This document shows, one piece after another, positions 19,801-28,511 of a DNA stretch of 28,511 bases. The first letter of the stretch is position 1. Every line of letters begins with the position of its first letter. Below the pieces are notes generated by a model, which made no database searches, was not told the origin of the DNA, and saw only the letters and a program-made list of their open reading frames with translations. The position numbers and the translations under genes are program-made. This DNA comes from CAIOZW01 sp049317725 (GTDB taxonomy: Bacteria; Acidobacteriota; Blastocatellia; RBC074): the NCBI GenBank assembly GCA_049317725.1, contig JBMOHS010000029.1, positions 1-28,511 on the forward strand, written 5' to 3'.

Positions 19801-20208
19801 GTAGCCGACGCTCCGCTGACTGTTGAGCTCCCCTGTCCCCACCCAGAGGACCGCCGGATCGCGCGGATCGAGCGCCAATGCCCCGATCGAGTAGGACCCG
19901 TAGGAGTCGAAGACCGGCGTCCAGGTCGTCCCGGCGTTGACCGTCTTCCAGACGCCCCCCGAGGCGACGGCGACAAAATAGCGTGCCCGGTTGGTCGGAT
20001 CGACCGCAAAGTCGACGATGCGCCCCCCCGTCACCGCCGGCCCAATCGAACGCAGCCGCAAGCCCTGGAACGTCGCCGCCTCCATCCCCTTTGCCCCACC
20101 CGGCGATGGGTCCTGCCGCTCCTGCCCCCTCACCGGGTGGATGGCCGCTCCCAAAAGCACCAATGCTACCCCCCACCCCCACACGCTCTCGATCGTTCGC
20201 TGCTGCAT
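16882..20208 (-). CDS. secreted Asp-box (sortilin/VPS10-like) beta-propeller protein
   Basis: A 1108-aa exported protein. The signal peptide (VWGWGVALVLLGAAIHPVRG) leads into a propeller with about ten Asp-box (BNR) motifs of the type S-x-D-x-G-x-T-W, such as KSEDGGRSF, KTTDGGKTW, KSTDGGQNW, RSLDRGATW, ESFDRGANW, RSDDRGDTW, QVTEDGGRTW and KTTDTGRSW. It continues to about residue 790, is followed by an Ig-like domain (about 792-940, with GLQRVTWDLRYPAP and MPGRYTVSL) and ends in a helical region (about 943-1108). Such proteins are often annotated as glycosyl hydrolases, but the propeller alone does not show catalysis. The frame runs 101 codons further upstream; that part is rejected because it overlaps carbonic anhydrase, while AGGAGAAAAACC precedes this ATG. 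It may be co-transcribed with carbonic anhydrase 115 bp upstream. Confidence 0.92.
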   Translation of the reverse strand: MQQRTIESVWGWGVALVLLGAAIHPVRGQERQDPSPGGAKGMEAATFQGLRLRSIGPAVTGGRIVDFAVDPTNRARYFVAVASGGVWKTVNAGTTWTPVFDSYGSYSIGALALDPRDPAVLWVGTGELNSQRSVGYGDGLYKSEDGGRSFRRVGLEKSEHIARIVIDPRNSQVVYVAAQGPLWSAGGERGLYKTTDGGKTWSQVLRISDDTGITEVVLDPSNPDTLYAAAWQRRRHVWTLINGGPESAVYKSTDGGQNWTKLRGGLPAVLGRVGLAISPVDPRVVYATVEAAETGSGIYRSLDRGATWERMNPRIAQAMYYGQILCDPKDVDRIYLPDVVFQVSDDAGRTLKPLGEKNKHVDNHTIWIDPHHPDYYLVGSDGGIYESFDRGANWHFKSNMPIAQFYDVTVDQSAPFYQVCGGTQDNYTWCGPSRTTSQSGITNADWYVVNGGDGFHARVDPVDPSIVYATSQYGGLVRFDRRTGERIGLQPKEGKGEPPLRWNWDSPLLISPHAPARLYFAANRLFRSDDRGDTWRAISPDLTRQIDRDSLPVMGRLWGPEAIAKHQSTSFYGNIVALAESPRREGLLYVGTDDGLIQVTEDGGRTWRKTESLPGVPERTYVARILASTHDPAVAYAVLNNHKNGDFAPYLLKTTDTGRSWQSVVANLPGHHPLWAIAEDHVRRDLLFVGTEFGLFVTLDGGGKWTALKGGLPTIAVRDLAIQKRENDLVVGTFGRGIYILDNYAPLREVDGALLDREGHLFSPRPSLLHVESTPYGGRGKAFQGESFYTAENPPFGATLTYYLKEKLQTRRERRLEEERKLRQTDPAGKAYRYPSAEALAAEAEEEPPQVELTIRDATGQVVRRLPGATTAGLQRVTWDLRYPAPQLAPPRPPSDDVLDDLYGPPRSGHLVMPGRYTVSLARRVDGVWTAIGSPQPLEIQTEATLTLAAAEREKLFAFQQKAASLQRAVSGAVALANETKAQLANARRALQETPAQTERLQAEVLALDQRLQVILRSLSGDRALAARYENAPPSITSRVGTVAAATRQANAPPTQTQRAQYEIVAEEFSAVLAQLKQLVEGDLERLRRGLESVGAPWTSGRVPKWVP

Positions 20209-20323
20209 GGTTTTTCTCCTGGTCTTTCGCCTTGATTGTTCGCGGGCGCAGTTCCCCTGGCCCTCTCGATCCGGACTCGCTCCCCTCAGTGCCCTGTCAA
20301 CACTGTTTTCTTCCTCTTCAGGT

Positions 20324-20962
20324 TTAGTCATCCTCGAACTCAAACTGATAGATGTCATCGATCTTCGCTCCGGGAGAGAGCATGAAGAGATCGTTGATGT
20401 ATCCGGTGCGCAGGTCATAGACCCACCCGTGCAGGTAGGGACGATGCTCCCGCTTCCAGGCTTGCTGGACAAAAGTGGTCTCCGCCAGTTTCCAAACCTG
20501 CTCTTCGACATTCAGTTCGACCATGCGCCGTAGACGGGTATTGTTGTCATTGATCGCTTCCAGTTCGCGACGATGGATGCGATAGACATCTTTGACGTTG
20601 CGCAGCCACTTGTTGATCAGCCCGAGATTCTTGTGGGTCAACGCCGCCGTCACTCCACCACAACTGTAATGGCCGCAGACAATGATGTGCTTCACCTTGA
20701 GAACATCGACTGCATACTGCACGACGCTCAACATATTGAAATCGGTGTGGATCACCTGGTTGGCGATATTCCGGTGGACGAAGAGTTCGCCAGGCTCCAT
20801 CCCGGTCAACTGTTCCGCCGGTACCCGACTGTCGGAACAGCCAATCCAGAGGTACTCCGGCTTTTGATCCTCCGCCATCCTCTCGAAGTAGTCCGGACGA
20901 ACATCGGTCCGGTCTTTGACAAACGCCTTATTGGCGAGCAACAGCTTTTTGTAGTCTTCCAT
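20324..20962 (-). CDS. can: beta-class carbonic anhydrase (type II, allosteric)
   Basis: A 212-aa cytoplasmic zinc enzyme interconverting CO2 and bicarbonate. Zinc ligands Cys42, His98 and Cys101 and the Asp44-Arg46 dyad stand in GCSDSRVP and CGHYSCGG, at the same numbers as E. coli Can. Trp39, Arg64 and Tyr182 match the non-catalytic bicarbonate site (Trp39, Arg64, Tyr181) of the H. influenzae enzyme, which marks the allosterically inhibited type II group. The ATG has GGAGG five bases upstream and lies inside the last codons of the SulP gene, a 35-bp overlap that implies translational coupling. Together the two would bring in bicarbonate and set its balance with CO2. Confidence 0.96.
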   Translation of the reverse strand: MEDYKKLLLANKAFVKDRTDVRPDYFERMAEDQKPEYLWIGCSDSRVPAEQLTGMEPGELFVHRNIANQVIHTDFNMLSVVQYAVDVLKVKHIIVCGHYSCGGVTAALTHKNLGLINKWLRNVKDVYRIHRRELEAINDNNTRLRRMVELNVEEQVWKLAETTFVQQAWKREHRPYLHGWVYDLRTGYINDLFMLSPGAKIDDIYQFEFEDD

Positions 20963-22541
20963 CGAGCCCTCCCCGTTTCCGGTAATTTTGTGCCTTGGAG
21001 TGAAAATGCTTCAGTTCGACCTGGATCTCCCGGAACTTGGCGTTCTCCTGAAAATCGACAATCACATCGTAAATGTCGCTGTCGATGAAGATGGACCGGG
21101 TTCCATCGATGATCAAGGTCGAATGGGAAGGAATCATCATCAACTTCTCCTTCAGTTCATTCTTGTTGACGAAGGAGACATCCTTGTTGAAGCGGAGCAT
21201 GTAGTAGTTGTCCTGGCTGACCAGGGTGATCGATGAATGGTGATTGGTCCGGATCACAAAGAAGAAACCGACAATCAGGCCAATGACAATTCCAGTCAGT
21301 AGATCCGTAAAGACAATCGCCAGGACGGTCACCAGGAAGGGGAGAAACTGATCGACCCCCGACTTGTACATCTTCATATACAAGCCGACCTTGGTCAGTT
21401 TGTAGCCAATCACCAGGAGGATCGCCGCGAGGCAGGCGAGCGGAATCTTGTTGAGCCACTGCGGAATGAGCAGCGCACAGACGAAGAGCAGGACCCCATG
21501 CACGATCGCGGAGAGGCGCGTCCGGGCTCCGGCGTAGACATTGGCGGAGCTGCGCACGATGACCGAGGTGATCGGGAGCCCACCGAGCAGACCGGAGAGC
21601 AGATTCCCGACCCCTTGCGCCTTCAACTCGCGGTTGGTCGAGGAGATCCGACGAAACGGATCAAGCTTGTCCGACGCCTCGATCGAGAGAAGGGTCTCAA
21701 TGCTCCCGATGACGGCGATCGTCATCGCTGTGACGTAGACTTGACGATTGTTCCACGCCGTCCAGTCTGGCGCTGTAAACTGGCCAAAGAACTCTCCCAG
21801 ACTGGCCGCAACGGGAAGGCTGACCATATGGCCATCCTCGGCGATCAGGTAGTGGCTTCCCAACACGACCCGGCAGAATTCGTTGATCCCGATCCCCAAG
21901 AAGACGACCAAGAGGGGGGCGGGTACCAACTGGAACAGACGGAAGCGCTGCAACCACGGTCGCTCCCAAGCCAGGAGCAGGGCCAGGGAAAGCAGGCTGA
22001 TCACCACCGCCGTCGCATCGGCGCTGTAGATCGCCTTGACAATGTCGAGGAGAGTGTTGCTCTCCCCTGACTTGGTCAGAAAATAGGCAAAATCACCGAC
22101 ATAATCGTCATCCCGGCCGAGCGCGTGCGGGATCTGTTTGAGGATGATGACGATGCCGATCGCCGCGAGCATGCCTTTGATCACCGAGTTGGGCACATAG
22201 TTCCCGAGGACACCGGCACGAAGAAATCCGATCAAGATCTGGATCAAGCCCGAGATCGCCACCGCCAGGAGGAAGATGCGAAAGGACCCGAGGTTCTCGA
22301 TCGCCGTCGCGACGATCACGGCCAGCCCGGCGGCAGGCCCACTGACACTGATGTCCGATCCCGAGAACAGGGCAATCACTGTTCCCCCGATGATCCCGGC
22401 GATCAGCCCGGAGAAGAGCGGCGCCCCGGAGGCCAGCGCAATCCCCAGACAGAGCGGCAAGGCGACGAGAAAGACGACCAGCCCAGCTGGCAGGTCGTAC
22501 TTGAGATTCGCTTTGAACCCCGGCTTTAATGATTCAGTCAT
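20928..22541 (-). CDS. SulP-family anion transporter with STAS domain, probable bicarbonate transporter
   Basis: A 537-aa inner-membrane transporter. The membrane domain opens with the SulP signature (YDLPAGLVVFLVALPLCLGIALASGAPLFSGLIAG), followed by SGSDISVSGPAAGLAVIV and many further hydrophobic helices to about residue 425. A STAS domain follows at about 435-525 (VSFVNKNELKEKL, STLIIDGTRSIFID, DIYDVIVDF). SulP proteins carry sulfate, bicarbonate or other anions. The overlap with carbonic anhydrase argues for bicarbonate, as in BicA-like systems, but that is inference. The start was moved 12 codons in because AGGAGG lies ten bases upstream of this ATG. It follows the NHL-repeat gene by about 150 bp, with a GC-rich hairpin between. 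Confidence 0.93.
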   Translation of the reverse strand: MTESLKPGFKANLKYDLPAGLVVFLVALPLCLGIALASGAPLFSGLIAGIIGGTVIALFSGSDISVSGPAAGLAVIVATAIENLGSFRIFLLAVAISGLIQILIGFLRAGVLGNYVPNSVIKGMLAAIGIVIILKQIPHALGRDDDYVGDFAYFLTKSGESNTLLDIVKAIYSADATAVVISLLSLALLLAWERPWLQRFRLFQLVPAPLLVVFLGIGINEFCRVVLGSHYLIAEDGHMVSLPVAASLGEFFGQFTAPDWTAWNNRQVYVTAMTIAVIGSIETLLSIEASDKLDPFRRISSTNRELKAQGVGNLLSGLLGGLPITSVIVRSSANVYAGARTRLSAIVHGVLLFVCALLIPQWLNKIPLACLAAILLVIGYKLTKVGLYMKMYKSGVDQFLPFLVTVLAIVFTDLLTGIVIGLIVGFFFVIRTNHHSSITLVSQDNYYMLRFNKDVSFVNKNELKEKLMMIPSHSTLIIDGTRSIFIDSDIYDVIVDFQENAKFREIQVELKHFHSKAQNYRKRGGLDGRLQKAVARQ

Positions 22542-22607
22542 CTGGATGGACCCTCCTTGGTGCGATACCTTGCACAAAGGGTTAGTGTACGTCAGTCAGT
22601 GCGTGAG

Positions 22608-22645
22608 GGCCTCCCCTCCCGCCGCGTGGGCGGAGAGGAGAGGCC
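22608..22645 (-). terminator. GC-rich imperfect hairpin between NHL-repeat and SulP genes
   Basis: GGCCTCCCCTCCCGCC pairs with GGCGGAGAGGAGAGGCC with two mismatches and one bulge (about 14 bp). No T-run follows on the minus strand. It may be a Rho-assisted terminator of the NHL-repeat gene or leader structure of the SulP mRNA. Confidence 0.4.
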
Positions 22646-22694
22646 ACAGGTAAGAGTGGATGGATGAGGGTTGGGGAGCGTCCGTTGGAACAGA

Positions 22695-23795
22695 TCAGGC
22701 TAGCCGACGAAGTTTGACGATCCGTCCAATCGCCATCCACTCCTCGACATAGAGGTTCCCGTCGCGATCCCAGCAGACCCCGTGGGGGGCGATGAACTGC
22801 CCATCGAGCCACTCGGTCTCCGGCAGTCGATTGGTCGCCCGCTTCTTGGGATCGAGGTTGTCCCCGAGATGGGTGATCAGCTCGTTCTTTCCATTGAGGA
22901 TCGTCAATCGGCCAGCCAAGTCGCCAATCACCAAGTCACTGCCGCGCTGCGCGAGGGTCGCCGGCAGGCGCAGCAGATCATCCGAACTCCCGTCGAGGGT
23001 CTGGTGATGCTTCCCGTCGAGCGTAAACCACTGCAGACGATGATTCGCCCGGTCCGTCACCAGAACGAGCGGGCTCTTGCCCCGCGTGTCGACGAGAATG
23101 GCGTGGGGCGTATTGAACTTGCCGTCCTCTTTTCCCTTCCCCCCCCAGGAACGCACATACTCTCCGCCAGCCGTGTACTGATGGATGTAGTTCTTCCCGT
23201 ACCCATCGGTGACGTAGAAGGCCCCGTCGGGTGCGAAGGCGATGCCGGTCGGCTTGAACTCGGTCGGGGCGGTATAGATCTCCGACGCGGTGGGATAGCC
23301 CTTGACCCACACGACACGGCCTTCGAGTGTCAGCTTGGCAAACTCACTCCGGGCCAGATTGGTCAGGTAGAGAAACTCCTCTTTCCCCTCCTGACGAATG
23401 ACCATGCCGTGCGTCCCCCCCTTCCACTCTGCCCCCATGGCGCGGACAAATGTACCGTCCTCCTTGAAGACGAGGATGGCATTCTCCGTGTCAGTGTTGA
23501 AGTAGACGCGGTTCTGCGAATCGACCTGGACGGCGCCGTGCGTACTGCCAAGCGCCATCCCTTCCGGGAGCCGCCCCCAGCCTCGCAGCCATTCATAGCG
23601 ATGGGACTTCTGTCCGACCACGAGTGCAGAGGTTCCCTCCTGTTGTGACCTCCCCGCGGCTTGTACGGATGAACCGCCCCGCAGGGCCAGGCCGCCGACC
23701 ATTGCTCCCATCCCCGCCATCAAGAACGCGCGACGTGGGACTGTCGGCGTGGCCATCTGCCCTTGCTCTCTTCCTGTTTCTGTTCTCCAGACCAT
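22695..23795 (-). CDS. Tat-exported NHL-repeat beta-propeller protein
   Basis: A 366-aa protein. The twin-arginine signal PRRAFLMAG (Arg21-Arg22) and a hydrophobic segment (AMVGGLALRG) indicate export in folded form. The mature part is a six-bladed NHL/SMP-30-like propeller with blades such as GAVQVDSQNRVYFNTD, GIAFAPDGAFYVTDGYG, HAILVDTRGKSPLVLVTDRANHRLQWF and GVCWDRDGNLYVEEW. It resembles the peptidylglycine alpha-amidating lyase-like group, but no catalytic assignment is possible. I chose this ATG because AAAAGGAG lies five bases upstream; the ATG 13 codons later, nearer to the RR motif, is the alternative. Some longer frames run through the tandem repeat upstream. A plausible promoter lies about 180 bases upstream. 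Confidence 0.88.
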   Translation of the reverse strand: MVWRTETGREQGQMATPTVPRRAFLMAGMGAMVGGLALRGGSSVQAAGRSQQEGTSALVVGQKSHRYEWLRGWGRLPEGMALGSTHGAVQVDSQNRVYFNTDTENAILVFKEDGTFVRAMGAEWKGGTHGMVIRQEGKEEFLYLTNLARSEFAKLTLEGRVVWVKGYPTASEIYTAPTEFKPTGIAFAPDGAFYVTDGYGKNYIHQYTAGGEYVRSWGGKGKEDGKFNTPHAILVDTRGKSPLVLVTDRANHRLQWFTLDGKHHQTLDGSSDDLLRLPATLAQRGSDLVIGDLAGRLTILNGKNELITHLGDNLDPKKRATNRLPETEWLDGQFIAPHGVCWDRDGNLYVEEWMAIGRIVKLRRLA

Positions 23796-23809
23796 CCCTG
23801 CTCCTTTTT

Positions 23810-23848
23810 TCCAATGGAATTGCCCAATGGAATTGCCCAATGGAATTG
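23810..23848. repeat. 13-bp tandem repeat, three copies, in the leader of the NHL-repeat gene
   Basis: Three copies of CCCAATGGAATTG (the first begins with T) stand head to tail and abut the AAAAAAGGAG ribosome binding site of the NHL-repeat gene. Copy-number change would alter the leader length, not the reading frame. Confidence 0.8.
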
Positions 23849-23970
23849 AATAGTTTCTTTGCTCCTGTCCCTCCAGAGGAACCGGCACTGCCCAATCGGA
23901 TGGGACCGAAGGGGGGACCGAATTCGTCTGAAGGAAGCGATGTGAATGGGTTGTCCCGAAAATCTGGCTG

Positions 23971-23999
23971 GTTGTATCTCAGATCCGGAAAATTGGCAA
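23971..23999 (-). promoter_or_regulatory. candidate sigma-70 promoter for the NHL-repeat gene
   Basis: TTGCCA (five of six), a 17-base spacer and TACAAC (four of six) on the minus strand. Transcription would start near 23964 and give a leader of about 170 bases containing the tandem repeat. Confidence 0.42.
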
Positions 24000-24105
24000 G
24001 ACAGGAGGCGATCCGGACCGGAAATGGTCCTCCGGGTAGCACAACCTCCTCCCCGGAGGACATCCAAACACGCAGCGGGTCATACTGGAATCGCTGAGAG
24101 GAGAA

Positions 24106-27345
<3,240 letters not shown>

Positions 27346-27444
27346 AGAAACAACTGAATGATAAGGACTTACTCAGAACTTCCTGAACGGCCGAAGGCCG
27401 GACGGGATCGACGTTTCTTTCCGGCAAGGGCCAGACCCGTCGTG

Positions 27445-27471
27445 AAAAAGCCGGGGTGGTGGTCACCACCA
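27445..27471 (-). terminator. short hairpin with T-run in the RND gene leader
   Basis: A 6-bp stem (TGGTGG/CCACCA, loop of three) is followed after eight bases by a five-T run on the minus strand. It lies downstream of the candidate RND promoter and upstream of the start codon, so it could attenuate transcription. Stem and spacing are marginal. Confidence 0.28.
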
Positions 27472-27495
27472 TCGTCGAGCAGACGTCGAACAAAA

Positions 27496-27524
27496 ATCGT
27501 ACGAACAGAATCTTGGACGGTCAA
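27496..27524 (-). promoter_or_regulatory. candidate sigma-70 promoter for the RND pump
   Basis: TTGACC (five of six), a 17-base spacer and TACGAT (four of six) on the minus strand, just past the hydrolase stop codon. The resulting leader would be about 140 bases. Confidence 0.5.
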
Positions 27525-27572
27525 CGCCCCTCCCCCGTTGCAGCTTTCTGACAAGCTGAGAGGGTGGCCTCC

Positions 27573-28511
27573 TCAACGAACGGCGACGAGGTGACGGTCG
27601 AGCCAGTCGCGGATCAGCTGACGCATCTCCGGCAGCTCCTCGTGGCCCGCCTCGAAGAGGTCGATCCGGCAGTCGGCCTCCTTCCCATACCGTCGGTAGA
27701 GAGGGAGCAGGTAGTCCCGGATCCGCTCGACTCCCGCCGGGGGAGTGAGGGAGTCCCGGCGCCCATTGAGGCTGAGATGGGGGCGCGGCACGATCAGCTC
27801 GTTGATTTGAGCGGTCGAAAAATGCTGAAGAAGCCGCGGAACATAGTAGTAGATGCCGTGCCCCCGCAGATTATCCGCGCGAATCAGCTCCTCGAAGTCG
27901 GTCATGCAGCAGAGGTCGAGGCAGAGACGGACGCGCGGGTCGAGCGCGGCCAGCCACCAGGCCTTGGTCGCCCCCATCGAGAGACCAAAGACGCCGAGGC
28001 GGTCCGGATCGACCTCGGGGCGTGCCAGCAGGTAGTCGATCGCCCGGAACTCATCAAAGAGCATCATCCCGAAGAGGACTTGGCCGTTCCAAAGCATCTT
28101 CTTGAAGGCATCCGACTCCCCTTGGGAGCCGTTCTCGGCGTGCTTGCGCTCCCCGAAGCACCAACTGTCGATCGCGAGGGTGACGATCCCCTTCTCGGCA
28201 ACCATTGGGGCATAGGCCGGCAGGACCTTTCGCCCTGTCAGCAGCTCGTCCTTTCCCGTCGGGTAGGTGCCGCCGTGCCAGTGAATGTAGAGCAGGCAGG
28301 GGGCCTTGGCAGGTCGCTTGTCGGGGAGCAAGAGGATCGCCGGAACCGGCTCGATCCCGTTGAGGTCGAGGACGAGGTGCTCCAGCGTGTAGCCGGGCCC
28401 TTTCTCGGTGCGGAGAAGCCGGGCCGGCCCCGGTCGATGGCTCCACGGGAGGTCGCCGAGCAGCCCCCAGAGCTCCTGACGGCGGCTCGCCTGGTAGCGC
28501 GCGAACTCCTC
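27573..28511 (-). CDS. alpha/beta hydrolase, dienelactone-hydrolase/acetyl-xylan-esterase-like (5' end off the window)
   Basis: 312 codons are visible. The frame stays open to the window edge, so the start lies outside; the TTG near 28331 is internal. The alpha/beta-hydrolase fold is seen in PCLLYIHWHGG (oxyanion-loop strand), GVFGLSMGATKAWW (nucleophile Ser in the elbow), LNGRRDSLTPP (acid Asp) and FEAGHEELPEM (catalytic His). The ~60 residues before the first core strand (such as RYQASRRQELWGLLGDLPW and YTLEHLVLDLNGIEPVPAIL) fit the N-terminal cap and first strands of prolyl-oligopeptidase or acetyl-xylan-esterase-like members. No signal peptide can be judged. The reaction is probably ester hydrolysis; the substrate is unknown. 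The RND pump follows after about 230 bp with its own candidate promoter. Confidence 0.88.
   Translation of the reverse strand, partial: EEFARYQASRRQELWGLLGDLPWSHRPGPARLLRTEKGPGYTLEHLVLDLNGIEPVPAILLLPDKRPAKAPCLLYIHWHGGTYPTGKDELLTGRKVLPAYAPMVAEKGIVTLAIDSWCFGERKHAENGSQGESDAFKKMLWNGQVLFGMMLFDEFRAIDYLLARPEVDPDRLGVFGLSMGATKAWWLAALDPRVRLCLDLCCMTDFEELIRADNLRGHGIYYYVPRLLQHFSTAQINELIVPRPHLSLNGRRDSLTPPAGVERIRDYLLPLYRRYGKEADCRIDLFEAGHEELPEMRQLIRDWLDRHLVAVR

Larger units (their letters stand above)
23796..24105. other. 310-bp intergenic region between RND pump and NHL-repeat genes
   Basis: No gene is seen. It holds the 13-bp tandem repeat next to the ribosome binding site of the NHL-repeat gene, a candidate promoter, and a short palindrome TCCTCC-CC-GGAGGA at 24047-24060 that lies about 45 bases past the RND stop codon and has no T-run. 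Confidence 0.65.

Noticed and set aside
20209..20511. 101-codon N-terminal extension of the Asp-box protein
   Set aside because: It overlaps the carbonic-anhydrase gene in another frame, has no signal-like character, and a good ribosome binding site and signal peptide start at 20208.
23593..24063. 156-codon minus-strand frame across the NHL-repeat leader
   Set aside because: It runs through the tandem repeat and out of frame into the NHL gene, with no recognisable domain.

Overview
The window is about 28.5 kb of fairly GC-rich bacterial chromosome. It is read almost entirely on the minus strand; only a histidine kinase (and a possible 20-codon leader ORF) lies on the plus strand. Two large TonB-dependent outer-membrane receptors with N-terminal carboxypeptidase-regulatory-like domains (one Oar-like), a large Asp-box (sortilin/VPS10-like) secreted propeller protein, an NxxGxxxF tandem-repeat secreted protein and an Hfq-like Sm protein together suggest a Gram-negative member of the Acidobacteriota, possibly Blastocatellia. 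This is inferred from gene content only; no rRNA or tRNA gene was seen.

Layout, left to right. 1-2.9 kb: TonB-dependent receptor. 2.9-3.4 kb: non-coding stretch holding a 337-bp element bounded by 25/26-bp inverted repeats (MITE-like). 3.4-7.2 kb: gyrA, followed closely by a TPR lipoprotein-like gene, then a small Hfq-like gene. 7.35-9.6 kb: NxxGxxxF repeat protein and a TlpA/ResA-like thioredoxin lipoprotein, whose likely promoter is followed by four tandem UUCG-hairpin repeats. 9.85-13.6 kb: a 153-aa protein of unknown function behind a strong intrinsic terminator, then the Oar-like receptor. 13.6-15.0 kb: a 1.4-kb non-coding stretch with several short tandem repeats and hairpins. 15.0-16.8 kb: an orphan NtrB/AtoS-type membrane histidine kinase, convergent with the next block. 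16.9-22.5 kb: Asp-box propeller protein, beta-carbonic anhydrase and a SulP anion transporter; the last two overlap by 35 bp and look like an inorganic-carbon uptake unit. 22.7-23.8 kb: Tat-exported NHL-repeat protein. 24.1-27.3 kb: RND efflux pump without an adaptor gene next to it. 27.6 kb to the end: an alpha/beta hydrolase whose 5' end runs off the window.

Most of the genes are ordinary housekeeping, envelope or transport genes. The clearest non-standard signals are intergenic: the inverted-repeat element at 3005-3341, at least five unrelated short tandem repeats (8-16 bp units) confined to intergenic DNA, the UUCG repeat at the presumed transcript start of the thioredoxin gene, and the hairpin-rich leader of the orphan kinase. 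Several gene starts were moved downstream from the longest reading frame on the basis of Shine-Dalgarno sites, and one gene (the terminal hydrolase) was extended to the window edge because its frame stays open.
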